Origin: Oscheius onirici
Lineage: Eukaryota > Nematoda > Chromadorea > Rhabditida > Rhabditidae
Direction: 5' to 3'
Assembly: GCA_932521025.1 (NCBI GenBank)
Contig: OW051472.1
Location: forward strand, 7,626,001-7,690,000
DNA length: 64,000 bases
In this document: positions 41,301-56,100 of the stretch, piece by piece
Numbering within the stretch: position 1 is the first letter of the stretch
Layout: each line of letters starts with the position of its first letter
Translations under genes and position numbers: made by a program
Notes under the pieces: generated by a model
Told to the model about the DNA's origin: nothing
The model's input: the letters and a program-made list of their open reading frames with translations, nothing else
Databases searched by the model: none

Positions 41301-41676
41301 GTCAAGGAACTTGCGCTGGCGCCACTCCATGTTGCTCCGGAAAATACCAAGCTGTTGGATACGATGGAGCCACCTTCTGCACAGACCAACCAGTAAGTTT
41401 CAACTTATTTTCTATATTATCATTGCTGTTTAGCCGGCAACCTGTACGGGAACTTGGACCGCTTGGATGACCAACAGTGGAGCCGTCTGTAACGATAGTT
41501 GCGGAAACTGCGGTATTCTGCCACAGTATCGTTATTGCTGGCCATCCGGTTGCCAGTGCAGCGGAGCCTTCACCGCCAACAATCCGTGTGCCAATACTGT
41601 CTGTCTGTACCCGCGTACTTCTTGCTGTGCCCCGTACACGAAGAAGATTGTCAGCGGAAAGTTTGTCTGCGCTTAG
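7695..41676 (+). CDS. Giant secreted mucin-like protein with C6-like and WSEW/TSR-like modules (about 11,025 aa)
   Basis: Inferred exons: 7695-7778, 7824-7976, 8020-8226, 8267-8393, 8438-38509, 38548-38686, 38727-38780, 38821-38884, 38926-39033, 39078-39194, 39233-39321, 39363-39501, 39540-39633, 39674-39970, 40012-40093, 40133-40438, 40480-40597, 40638-40816, 40859-40928, 40973-41066, 41111-41231, 41272-41392, 41434-41676. They total 33,078 nt and every phase matches. The protein begins MLQSWVPLLLLALAAYSSG (signal peptide). A C6-like cysteine domain follows, then about 10,020 residues of nearly pure Thr/Ser/Pro, then eight Cys-rich modules of the type CCPxGGxWSEW...DTCGxC...CPCTG...VCYYPRxSCC. 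The expected product is a heavily O-glycosylated extracellular, cuticular or luminal mucin. A TTTCAG at 7678-7683 may be a trans-splice site; AATAAA lies at 41696-41701. The acceptor of exon 4 is the least certain boundary. Confidence 0.85.
8438..38509 (+). repeat. 30-kb Thr/Ser/Pro-coding tandem array in one exon
   Basis: The exon is in one frame from the acceptor at 8437 to the donor GTAGGG at 38510. The commonest unit is 93 bp (31 codons: about 19 Thr, 10 Ser, 2 Pro, no charged residue). Shorter units of 78, 72 and 66 bp lack part of the second half. Each unit contains STTPTTTSTSTTSTTPSTTS-like blocks followed by STSTTSTSTT-like blocks. Ser codons are fixed by position (TCG, TCT, AGC or AGT) and most differences between units are silent. 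The rare amino-acid changes seen are T to I, M, K, N or S, S to N, and P to L. I saw no in-frame stop when reading through, and codon phase is the same at 8461, 20041, 30001 and 38461. Exact unit number depends on assembly quality. Confidence 0.95.
36033..38018 (+). repeat. 1,038-bp higher-order repeat in tandem within the array
   Basis: Four rare markers recur exactly 1,038 bp apart: TTCGACGACC at 36033 and 37071, CGATCTCG at 36623 and 37661, ATGTCGAC at 36847 and 37885, and CGATTTCG at 36974 and 38012. The block is 346 codons, so its duplication keeps the frame. Small differences (for example ACATCT at 37441) show that some divergence followed. Confidence 0.9.
38548..41676 (+). other. Eight Cys-rich WSEW/TSR-like modules at the C-terminus of the mucin-like protein
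   Basis: Modules start at about 38560, 38960, 39570, 39915, 40310, 40685, 41050 and 41440. A typical module reads CC-P-x-GG-x-WSEW, then C-x-DTCGxCG, then TRxC, GCPCTG, C-x-x-x-VCYYPR-x-SCC-xPY and finally F-x-CGP. WSEW matches the W-x-x-W motif that is C-mannosylated in thrombospondin type 1 repeats, and DTCG recalls their CxxTC core, although the rest of the pattern is distinct. Many modules are cut by a phase-2 intron inside the CPC|T-G motif, which points to module duplication with introns. Module 2 is atypical (FWAPWGAWSDC and a second WSEW), module 7 has WSPWSSW, and the last module has WTAWM in place of WSEW and ends at FVCA. Confidence 0.8.
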
Positions 41677-41695
41677 AGACGCTAGTAGTCAAACG

Positions 41696-41701
41696 AATAA
41701 A
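41696..41701 (+). promoter_or_regulatory. Polyadenylation signal AATAAA of the mucin-like gene
   Basis: A perfect AATAAA lies 20 nt after the stop codon, at the distance usual for nematode genes. Confidence 0.7.
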
Positions 41702-44700
41702 TCATATGCATTGTGTCTTCTTCCTAGAACAGTTTGAACAAAGTTCCTTCGAAACTCCGGTTCGATTCAAGAAGAATATTTTGCCTCATGGAAAGTGGAC
41801 TTTGCCAGAAAACCTTTTCAAAATTGCACATCTTCCCATTTGAGATCAGTCACTGCTCCCTACCCACACAAATCGCATAATTACCAGTAGCTCCTCGCAG
41901 TGATGGCGTATTTGCCACCTTGATTCGTTGCGCAACTTTACGGGCGGATGCTCTGAATGCCTAATCCGTGACCGGGAGCGGTTTATTACCCCCACTCGTG
42001 ATGGAACTGCTGCAGTGTGCTTTCTCTTTAGATCCAGAAAACAGTTCGTTTGATTTTGGCGACAGCCGCGAAGGTCACAGCCTAATTGAGTCCAATTTTG
42101 ATCGCGGCAAGCTCTTACCTAATCGACCTTTGGCGTTCCAGCACTGACCCGGCTAATTACCGTAACCCGCTGTGTTCACATGCAACAAATTGCTATAATA
42201 GGCAGGTCTAGAGTTTATCAAAGTGTCGATCCCTTCCACAGCAAAAAAAAGTGGCGGTAAGTTGAAAGCTCATTAGAGTGTTGCCACGGAAGCGGTCTAT
42301 TGGCGCGTAATCTGCCAATTAAGAGATATTCAAGCAGATACAGACAAGGACCAATCAGTGGGCAGGATGACGCCTGACTGCCTGGAAAGGTGACGAGAAG
42401 GACTTTTCAGTACTTCTTGACGATGTTTTCGAGGACTACGCGTACTTGCTGGGAATGAATGGATTTTGGTGACGGCATAGAGCTGGTTGGAGAAAAATGA
42501 GCGTATAACCTGGTTCATAATCGGAAATATAGGTAGTTTGTTCAAGGTCCATACAGTTCAGTGGCTGATCGAAAGGAGAGAGACTCCAATTTTTCTCGGA
42601 TTTCATAGGAACACCAGGTCTGATCTAGACTCTCTACTCGCTTCCATTCCTCTTGAGATTTTACATACTGCTGTCAAGAAAACTGTCAGTATCGTCTTGT
42701 CAAAAACACATATTCTAACTAAAAGTTTATTATTCAGCTTCCAATAGATCAGTCCCCCGAAGATGCAGTCTCTAAAAGTAAATCACAACAAGATCGACTG
42801 GCAGCTGCTGCTCATCTGCCCCCAGCTCCAATTATAACTCTGAGCACATCCCGCATTCTCTTTCAGCAACCGCTTTCTCCCTCTCTCTGCGTTCGTTCGA
42901 TTCTGATTCAACATCTTCAATTATAAGACCGGTCCGGCTGCCATTGATACCAAAAACGGGATAACAATAGGGGTAACTGAGTAAGATGGCCGAGCAGCCG
43001 ATTTTGTATACATCTGTTCGGTTACGGTAGTAGCGAGGAATGATAATGTTTGGATCCCTGCATGATCTCGACTGAGACGGAGTTACATGTGCCACAATTG
43101 GTTTGGCCGACCTGTGGCCTACCAATTGCCTATCTGAACAATACCCTCCGCCTAATTAGTAGGCAGGCCGGCGGACTCCCGCTGGCGCTACCTGCTCTCG
43201 CTCTCTCTTCCACGGCTTGTGTGCCGATTACCACCTGAGAACAGAATACTATAACAGCCATTAATTGAACAAAAACGGCCGACAGATGACAGTCTGGAGA
43301 CGAGCTGTTGCCAGTAATCTGAGAAGGCAGATTAGGCATCAGACCTGCTGTCAACCAGATAAAAACAGTCATGGTTCAGGCACCCAATGGGTTGAACAGT
43401 CTGCTCCGGAAATTCGTACTGACTTTGAGATTCTTCAGTTCCGTGGCTGGCATTATAAACAATCGAAATCAACGTTTTACCAGCCAAGGTCAAATTTTTC
43501 AACTGTCTTACCCACTAACATTTTGGTAGACAGAAAATGCTAGTTTATTTTCCTCCTGGAATCTCTCCTACAGCTGCTCCATTTCCCCTAGACTGTACTT
43601 TGTAGCGGGAGACTCCTCTGATAACTGGTCTATGGCGTTTACTCTTATTAACAAAGTATTAGCAGAAATGTTGCGCAGATCTTCTGTTCTCACTACGGTG
43701 TACGATTAGAGAATCTTTCGCTCTCGTTACTTTTGCGCAACAGTGTCATCAATCAGAAACAGAAGGATATTTTACTCGATCCCCCAAGCTGCCCCCCATG
43801 TGGACTCTATTTTCTCATTTTGCTGTTTTCCATTCATCCTCCCCGCTCTCCCGAATGTGATACAGTTCGTATTCATTCGGGAATTGCATCGGGATACGTG
43901 GAAATTGGCATTTGCACAGCTGACCGAAGCAGTCCCTCTCTACAACTACTTTTTGCCCATATTCGTTGTTGTTTGTACACACTAACAAATGACTTCTGAG
44001 AGGGCGGGGGATTACCCTCACAGCACAATCAGAGAGTATAATCCGGATGATGGGATGGAGGAAAAAGAGGATCAGACAGACAGACTGTTGTGGCTGGAAG
44101 AGGGGTTGAAGAAAGGCACAAACATGGTGGACTATCTTTTCTTACTCTTTCTGATAGCACATCGTACAGGATGTCTAAAATTCAAGGCAATTGTGAACTG
44201 TACGAATTCTTCAGAAGGTTTAGATCTTAGACTCTGTACTGGCCATTTTTTTTAAATATGGAGTAGAGACAGCCGTACCGTTTTGTCACAGTTGGATTCC
44301 ACTCCAGTGAAACAGCTTTCGAGCTCAATCCGACCTCCTTCGGGAAGTATTGGAGATGTACCCATTGACTCTGGTGATTCGCAGAGCGTGATCGGGCTAG
44401 AAAGAGCTTAGCGAAGTAGGTCACGAATGGTCTGGCAGAAAACAAGAGTACTATACTGCTTTTGGACTAAGGGTTCTGGCCTGTCTCAGTGTCAGCTCAG
44501 AAGTCTTTTTGGATTAGTTATTCTGGTCTTGTTGGCTTCTGTTACAATATATATTTAAGTGTAAAACTAGTTTAAAAAAAAGCTCTACATGCACTTCAAA
44601 AACAGATGCCAGATTTCAGTTCCTAACTTCCCTCCTTCTCGCCTCTTCTGCTGCTCCTCACCTTGTCTTCTCGCGTGTCGGCTCACTTTCAAATGAGTGC

Positions 44701-46307
44701 CGGTAGAACAAAGACGCATGTTTGCTGAAACGACAACTCTCCTCTCTCGGACACAACACAGCGGTCACTTTCTCCTGTACACCCGGGACGGCCGAGGCGC
44801 AAACTGCTCATACATACGTAAAACAAACATTGACACCACCAGTCGGCTGCTCCTGGATCCGTTGTTGGCGACTGGCTCGAAGGAAGAGTTGGCAAAGACA
44901 CAAGAACATGGCTCTTTTTAGAATGAGACAAATATGTTGTTCGAGGAGAGATCATAACATCTAATGATGACTATCTATCAAGAAGTCTGCCGATTGACCC
45001 AGTTTATGCAAGTCAACAAATTCAAACTTGATCAAGCCGTCAAAAAGTGGCAGCTTGTCACCATCTGTCTTTATGACACCTGGCCGTAATTTCAAATCCC
45101 TACTTTTCGAAAGTCTCGGTTCCTCGAAGAGTTCGTTCCCACAGCACTGTGACTATTTCCGGTCCGAACTTTCGCACTCTGGCGGCATGCTTTCCCAGAA
45201 AGGACAACTCATGCGACTGACTCAGACTGTCCGGGAAGAAGAGATGCGCGCCCTCGGAGACGAAAGGACACCCTGGGAGAGTGAACTTCGAGAGCTGGAA
45301 AGCACAGCGGGCGGTCAAGCAATAACGCGTTAATCATGTTGTTCAAATCCGAGAGAGAGAGAGAGAGAGCTCTAGCTGCCACCCCTGACGGCAATTTTCG
45401 GGCTCTTTCCTACCGTAGTCCCATCGAGAGAGAAAGAGTCATAACATATTTCCTTCGACTACAGTAGTAGTGAGATCAGATGAACTGGTAATGGAGCTCG
45501 TTAAACACGAGAGAGAGAGAGAGAGGGAACGAGAACATAAAACAGGTGTGATCGTCAAATTTTGATGGGAATGGCGCGTCCCTTGTCGGGATTAAAACAT
45601 TGTCTTTCTCTCCTCTCCGATTTTACACTTTTGCCTGATCAAATCGATGACTGGCTGCATAAACACAGAGACGTCATGATGTTGAAAGATCCCTGAAAAT
45701 TCTGTCCCTTCCGGAGAACTATGCGCTTAGTCGTCGTGCGCCATGGCCCGGTTTCGCCTCGGCGCTCCGGCTGCATAGAAAATACATAGAGAAATTCGAT
45801 CCGGGCCCGAGCCGACCACCAGCAGCCAGCCAAAGGAATCGCTCTCATAGACACTGTCTCGAACAAAAGACCTCTAGACGTTACTAATCCATTTCTCTTA
45901 AAGTTCGCGACGATGACGAGAATGAAGATGATCCCCGCGTTCCCATGCCGACGGCGGGAAAAGAACGTGACCGCGGGGGAGATTCTGGGTGACCACCTCG
46001 GTGTGACAATAACCTGAAGGAGGAAGTCTGTGAGCAAGCGAAAATATCAACTATTTATAAAAACTCAAAAATTAATCCAGAGCTATGTATTCGGGGGAGG
46101 AAAGGGGACCACAAAAGTTAAGTAGAAGAGAAGGAGAACAACATTTTGAAGGAGGGGGTCTGTACACCGATAAAGCCAAAAACCTTGTGTGTAATACTGT
46201 GTGTGTGTGAAACATCTTTTTAGAGGCAACTGAGTCGGTTTCTGAGTGGCACTGAGTGGGAGGGGAGAAAGAGAAACGAAACAAGAGTACCCGTCACAGG
46301 AAGGTTC
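41702..46307. other. Intergenic region between the mucin-like gene and the SoxB gene
   Basis: Open frames on both strands are short, lack domains and overlap one another, so I call no gene. GA-rich microsatellite runs occur at 45351-45369 and 45511-45525, and TACGGTA/TACCGTA motifs recur (for example at about 42161, 43024 and 45413). The mucin-like and SoxB genes converge here. Confidence 0.6.
45351..45525. repeat. GA-dinucleotide microsatellite runs
   Basis: Two short (GA)n tracts, at 45351-45369 and 45511-45525, are separated by unique sequence. Confidence 0.8.
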
Positions 46308-49114
<2,807 letters not shown>

Positions 49115-50609
49115 TGTTTAGAAAGAAGAAGGGGAGAGGGGGCGGATAATCTATAGACCCGTTTGACTGAATTCGAAAAAATTGATGAATATAAATGAGA
49201 TTGTCTGGTTGAAGTCTTAGATCACGACTAATTATTCTAGATTTTTCTCTCTCAGCCATTCGACCTTCCTCTCACAGACGTCGTAATCTACTTTCTAGGC
49301 ATCATTTCCAACCACATGCAAATCCTCTAATCCGCATCCTCTTCGCGCCAAAGTGAACTTTTCAACTGGTTGCAATTACCTGAGACTGATAAGGTTGTGA
49401 GTGGGGCACAGTGCCGGAAGACTAATCCGAGTGAGGGAGAAAGTAAATTGTGCGCACGGGGTGTGAAAACCTCAGCTGGCAGCAGTAGAAGAAAACCGGC
49501 TGCTGACGGACGGTGTGAATAGTCTCAGAAAGAAAGGGGAGATTCTGATGTCAGGGATTAACGGTAGAGTCTGGACTCAAACCGTCACAATCTCCTTTTT
49601 GAGAGTTAGGGAACTGTGGTCTTTAGATCAAAATGTGCTCTGTTCGAAAGAAGCCAACAGGAAAGTCTACTGGTTCTAGAACTTCTACTGAAAATGGGCC
49701 TCTCTTCAAAAAAAAGGCACTTGAAGACAAACCCAGAAAATAGGAAACGTCAAAAATGGTGTCTTCAACTCGAACCGAGGAGCTTTTCTGTTGTTCCACT
49801 CTTCCATCTTGGAATGGCTGTATTAAACTCCAAAAGCTCTAAACCATGCCAAACCAAAACACTACGTATTGAGGGGCGCAGAGCCACCAGAAACCTTCGT
49901 CGTCATCCCACATGCTCTACTTGAGAGCAGAGTCAGTCGCACTCAAGACCCTGAACTTCGAAACCTTGTTCGTCTTCTGTTGATTTAGGCTCAATTCTCG
50001 GTTCTCAAGGAGGCAGAGCGCCTGCGTAGGTTGTACTGCTGTACTGCCTCCTCAGCACGGCGCTGTTTGTCTTCGTGCTGCTCTCCCCCTCCCAGAGTGA
50101 GAGACGTGTTTACCACGGCAGTAAACCAGGGAGAGAGCAGTATGAGGGACGAGCGAGCTACAGTAACCCCCACTCAGAAGTCGAGCCCGAGGGCTCATTA
50201 GCCATGATCGACACAAATATCCCACCAGTGCATGGATAACTAGCACTGGATGATGCCCAACGTCCGGAATGATTGATTATGGAAAATAGGAGAAATATTG
50301 GAAAGGGAGTCTATTCTTTCATTGCGGAAGTCTACAGCAATCTAATCTTCTCGTTACTCTACCTGCGAGAATTCAAAGGATTAGTCTGACCGCTCTTCAG
50401 ACGCTCATTGGAGTCATACGAGATATTCACGGGAGCCCTATTCTCAAAAAGCTAATCCTTTAACTTTATGCGAAACAGACGCGGAAAATAGTGAGGGTGT
50501 TGTCTCATATTTAGCCGAATGTCAGGGAGGATTAAAACAGATACTGGTGTCTCGGAATTCCTAAAGACATTTACTACAGTTCAAAGATGATTGTTTTACA
50601 AAAGAGGCA

Positions 50610-50690
50610 AAAAAGGTTTAAGGATTGAACATGAGTGCTACTTTTCGCAGCTGAACCACTAACCGACTGAGCCATGCGGGAAAAGCCAAT
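50610..50690 (-). repeat. tRNA-like remnant (A box and B box present)
   Basis: On the minus strand TGGCTCAGTCGGTTAGTGG resembles a tRNA D-arm/A box, GCTGC-GAAAA-GTAGC forms a short anticodon-like hairpin, and GTTCAATCC fits a B box. Acceptor and T stems do not pair properly and the anticodon loop is short. It is more likely a tRNA-derived SINE or pseudogene than a working tRNA. Confidence 0.4.
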
Positions 50691-52377
50691 GTGTCATACC
50701 GCACGGATACTTGAGCCTATATTATAAAGAGAAACACCTAGAATTTTTCCAGTAACCGTGCTCTAAGATTTTGGACCGGAGAAAGATAAACGGGACTGAC
50801 GGAAGTCGTGGAATCGGAGTACTAATGGTTTCCGAGTCGAGAGTGTCGAAGCCTATTGTGTTAGCTGGGCTAATGACTGGTCTGAACAATGACTCCGATC
50901 CGCGATTCCCACAATTTCATCGACCCGACCCCCTATCAACGGAAAAGGCCTACCCAAAATGTTTTGGCAAGGGAGGTCTTTCGCCGACTTCCGCCGTCTA
51001 TTCACCAGACTCTGCGTCTTCCGGACACGTTAATTAGCCGGTAATTAAACGTACAGAATCACGGAGGGGAGGCGAATATGACATGCATGACGGAATCCAA
51101 CAGAAGACATTATGTAATACGACACATACTCTACTAGACAGAGAATAATAACATTGGCTGCTGCAACAGCTGAGAGCGAGGGTTATTATGGTTTGTTCTC
51201 AATATATTCTTCTCACTCAGTGATGAAATCGAAACGAAAACGATTTAAAACAACCAGACAATCTCATTATTTGGATCGAAATTTGAAGGAGAACGTATAG
51301 TGTATAGACGGGAGTCATATCTACCGCCGGTTTCTGCCCTCGGCGCCCCTCAGCTGGTTATACAGAAGTGTCACTCTGATCAGTCGGGTCGTTTAAAGAG
51401 TCTCTGAGAAGGAGGATGGAGGTCAAATAGGTCGCTTGAGAGTAGATCACCTGGGCTGTTTTTCCCCCGTGAGGCACAAGGTCAGGAACAATCGATGCTC
51501 GTCGAAGCGAGGAACTGTCTGTCTCTCCGTGATGCCCATTCACGACGAAGGAGAAAAATCTCCTACTCGTCGAGCACGAGGAACACGGATAGCCGAGCTT
51601 TGGTGGGGAGGTTAATCCGGGCAATCTGTTCAACGAGGTGCTAATGAGTACTTGAAGGACAGTTGATGGGAGAGGGACTGTACGAGTCTAGAGGCTGGGC
51701 AGCGGAGCATCAATCGTCTGTTCAGTGGCTACTGAGAAAAATTAGGCTTTTTAAAGATTCGTTAAAATTGTTCTTTTGTTTTGTTTTGCAAAAAAAGTAT
51801 CTTCAAAACAACAAAGTCACTTTGGCGAAAAATAGTTAGGGGAGCATTGTGTATATCTTTTTGGTTGCTGGGGAGGAAATAACCAAAGTACAGTGGGACA
51901 AAGTGTCAGAGTTTGCAAAAGAAGGGAAACTTTACCTCTAGCCCTGATAAGGGCGTTGCTAACCTTGTAATAATAACATGCAAAAGTTTGATACTCTTGA
52001 ACTTCTTTTTGTTTTTGAGGCCAGCTTGACATTTCGATATGTGTCTTATCTTAATATCTGAACGAGTCTCTAACTTTTGCTCGTGCCAATTCTACACGTT
52101 ACGTATTTTCCGTTTACGCGAAATTGCGTACACGCGTGATGAGAAACTGTCTCGTAACGAAAACTTTAGTAGTTGCTGAACAGACTGTATGCCAGGAGAA
52201 AAACCGATGCAAACTATTTGCTAATTGTGTTCCCGGTGTGACTGCGCAAACTCATTAAACTGTCGTTAACGTGTCCATTATGCGAAACGTAGTAACTGGG
52301 TTGGAAGTACAGACTCAAGGTACTTATGCTCCGCTGCCAGTTCCCTAGATCTTAGCTATTTTGGGTCTCGAGTCGTT

Positions 52378-53178
52378 TTAGAGGTAGAAAAACGTGCTTA
52401 GAAGCATTTGGACATGGGACTAGAGAATATGAGGACTGTGAGGACGGATTTCTGACGCAGTATAATGGCTTATGCGGGAGGAGACGACGCATTGTGTGAG
52501 CTGGCTGTGGGGAGGGTGGACGGCCCCCAATCATTACAGCGCATTGTTTCTTTTGAATCCACCGCTCCATTCCCGCTATTCACTCTTTTGTATGCGCTTT
52601 CAAAGGCCGGCCCCGGCGCCCGCAGCCAGAGTGAGAGACGCCCATGTCTTCAGCGAATCCTATATTCAGTCTTCTCATCATTTCCATGGTTATCTTTGCC
52701 CAAACTAAGACTCTTCCCGTATGCAACTTTACCAAATTGAAGGTAATTTGCGACGGGTTCTCTCCTTCCGAAGGAAGGCCATGAACTCCTTCTGCCACTT
52801 GACCCACGCCCTACGCGAACTACACTGTTGGCTGGCAATTAGCCGTATGAGGCGCCAATCAGGCCGCTTCAGGTGCGACAGAGAACATCGGAAACTACGG
52901 TAGACGACGCGGGACCTTCTGGCCGGAAGTACTTGATACCGTAGTCCGGGTGTGCATAATGAGAGACTCACTGGCTTGAGAAGATTGTGATAGAAGTTGT
53001 CCAGGAGTGGAAACAGCTGCTGAGAATCCATGAGACTAAACAAACAGATAAAAACGAACCGAAAGAGAGGAAAGCGGAAGAAAAGATGACTATGTGGCGT
53101 AGGAAGCACCGAAAAATACTCACTCAGAATGTGGGAAAAACGGCCCGTGATGGCACACAGTTCTTCCAAATGAAAATC
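52378..53178 (-). CDS. Possible small multi-exon gene, start not found
   Basis: Four minus-strand segments join in matching phase: 53120-53178, 52972-53035, 52733-52810 and 52378-52419, giving DFHLEELCAITGRFSHILSD, then LMDSQQLFPLLDNFYHNLLK, then GVGQVAEGVHGLPSEGENPS and a short end at a stop. Donors are GTATTT, GTGAGT and GTAAAG; acceptors are TTTAG, GCGTAG and CTCTAG. The first part is amphipathic and helix-like. I recognise no domain and see no start ATG or upstream exon. It may be a true fragment of a gene or a chance assembly of splice-like signals. Confidence 0.22.
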
Positions 53179-56100
53179 CTTTTATAAACTATACAGACAC
53201 CAATCAGAGTCCTCTTCTTACTTACACTGACGCATTTCTCGTGTCAATAGAAGCAGTTCCTAGTAGCAAAGACAAGGAAGAGATGGAAGATTTATTTTCT
53301 AGATGACACATGAAAAAAACGAGTTTTTTGTGGAAGAAGAACTGTTGAAGACGGTGGTGACCTTAGTCGAGAGGGTCGAGGAGGGCAATTGGACGAGGAG
53401 GAGCCGATCTGAAACTTTGCTTTTTTTTTCGAAGAAGAGAAAGAAAAAGGTGGATAAACTAGGTTTAGACGGAAAGGTTGATAAGCAGCTAATTTGGTGA
53501 ATTTCACTGCGTATCAGCACACTGATTAACGAGTTGGTGCGCAGGGTTACGGTAGTTCAGCCTTGTTGGTAACAGATACTCAGCTTGGCCAATGGGTTCC
53601 AAAGAGTTTCTCGATAAACAGGCTGTCGAGTCGGAGAAAACGTAATAATTCATAAAGTTGGCGGACAGAGGACCCTGTTTTCAAGCAGGCCAATAATTCT
53701 CACTAATTACCCATGTCGAGTGTGCACGAAGCGTGAATATTAACAGGATTATGCTCTGTCTCCATATTGCCTCGTGTTCTCAGGTGCGCGTGTATAATCG
53801 TCATAATGAGCTCTCTACCGTACTGACTGACCCGTGTTGACCCTTAACACGCGAGAGATATTGACACCGAGGTTGGAGACAAAGGAGGACAAAGGCGATG
53901 GACTCCCGGAGAATATTAGAGAGTTTCCGAGGTGGGGACCTTGGGTCTCACACAGGTTAATTGACGGTCTCGGAGGGACCAGATGGACCCAGGATTTGAA
54001 AAACTCAGACGAATAGATTTAAAAAAATCATTAGAAGAAACCGGGTAGAATGCAAAGTTCTGTGAGAAACTAGAGGCGGATATGGCAAGGAAAATAGGTA
54101 TATAGAATATTTCAAACAAGTCTTTTTGTAGTTTTGTTGCCTACCGATTAGGGAAAATCTCTGTACCGCTGAGGCAAGCATCACTTTTCAAAATATCGCC
54201 AATAATCTATAAGCAAAGTTACCTCCGTCAATGAGCGCAAGACGGATCGATCGGTGAAGTCCTGCTGATTTGATAGTAGGACAACAGATGGACCGTACTC
54301 GCTTACAGTCAAGGCATCGCTGTCATAGCATCTCCAAGGAATTTCATCTCGTCCAAGGAGTGCCAAGGGTGAATTTTAAAAGTGGGTTGTGATAAGACTT
54401 TCTAGATGCTAAAATTCAGCTCCAGGACGTCTACCGTAATCTCGTCACATGCTCTGTTTGTGTTATCTGTTTGTACTAACTAATTGATCCCCAGTGTCTA
54501 CATACAGTCTGTCCCCAAGTGTTAATCCCATCTTACGCAGTAGCCTTGTTTTACCTCACACTGAGGGACTGATACAGTAGCAGTCGACCGGTCTTTTTCT
54601 CGAGCGAGAGAGTGTTTGCCAACATTCTTCTCACTTTCCTCAGCGATTGGCAAGGATCACTCTCTTTTGGCATGAAAGACTCCCGACAGGGGGGACAGTT
54701 TACGCAATTTCCTTGGCTCTCAAAAGAAGAGAAACAAGAGACAATACGGTGTAACATTAACATAACAAGGGCGGTCAGTCTTTTTGGCTAATTGAGCGCG
54801 GCGAAGGGGGACCAGATGGCCCCTTCTTGAGGAGGATAGCAACATTCCATTAGAGATGAAGACAGATGGCTCCGTGGCGCATTTAGAGGGTGTGAAAATA
54901 TGACAATGAGCGCTTTTGAGAGTGGGATAACAAGTTAAGCTACGGGACAGAGAAGTCTTAGAGCTTAAACTTTTTGGACGGAAATCTGTGCCAAGTCTTT
55001 CATGTCGAGGTTTCAAACCTTCTCGTGTTTCACATGATAAACGCTGTAACAGAAGCCCATCCCTTTCAAAAATTTCGTTTCGGACTTCTGATGTTCCGAA
55101 AAGTTATAGAGAAAATCAATGTCGAATAATTTTGCCGAACAGCAATAAGCTCGGAAATTCTGTCTTGGACCCCAAAATGCATGGTTTTTTTTATGAAAAA
55201 AGAGATTTACGGTATTCGGGACAAAAGTTTCCGGCACGAAACTTTCACACCAAAGGGAAGTCTCACGATGAACAGACTCCAAAAAACTGTTCAGCGACTA
55301 TACATTCTTACCATTTTTTTCTCTCAGATGACTCAAGAAGGAATTCTCGCTCTTACGTGTTTCGGCTGCCTCTCGTGTCATTGTTTGTCTGCGAAGATAA
55401 AATCTCGTGTTGGCCTACTGTATCAGGACACGGGGAGCGCACAGACACTGATTACAGTAGTTCAAAGGCTGAGCCGCAGTTGCATCCTACATCTGCTCAG
55501 AACCGCAATTAGCTAATTATGGGAACAGCCGAAGGCTTACTGGTTTATCCTCTTTTCGGGGACAAACGTTTTATGGAGACGGATTTTGATTGGGAAAAAA
55601 GGCAGAAAGAGGAGTAGAAGAACGCCACGTCGGCCATGAGGGTGCTGTTGTAAATGAAACGACATTGTGTGAGGAGGAGGACGTCGATTCGAGACGTACA
55701 AAGGAGGCAACGAGGGCCCATTGTGCGCCGACTGGACCCCGTGATTCACCACAGAAACGCCACAATTCAATGACACTTAGAACACTGTCTTCAGGTAGAC
55801 TCTTCTGGCTCACTTGTTTCCGAGAGTCTAATTACTCGTTTGGCATGCTTTTTGCTACCGTTCGTAGGTTTCTCTCGTCTCCAGCCACTGGAATATCTGT
55901 GAAACTTTAGCTTGAGACACAAAGGGTTCCCATAACCCTGGCTCCAAAAAAGAGTCTTCGGTGATTTTATACAGTACTGCTTAGTTGCAGTACTACTGCT
56001 TACGATGGAGCAACACAGAAAATATGAATCTCGATTCTCTGGATTCTTACGGTCTACCTCAGGACTAGTCTTCCCAACCTTTCACATCAATGCCCTTCTC

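Noticed and set aside
45639-46037. Minus-strand frame of 132 codons after the SoxB gene
   Set aside because: No domain, no splice support and no signal peptide; it overlaps other chance frames.
49616-49924. Plus-strand frame of 102 codons in the SoxB upstream region
   Set aside because: Low-complexity basic composition, no domain, and no sign of splice sites or conservation.
50610-50690. Functional tRNA gene
   Set aside because: Acceptor and T stems do not pair and the anticodon loop has the wrong size.
54181-54366. Minus-strand segment with GRDEIPWRCYDSDALT that ends near a GTAAGC donor
   Set aside because: A stop codon lies just upstream in frame and no matching exon was found on either side.
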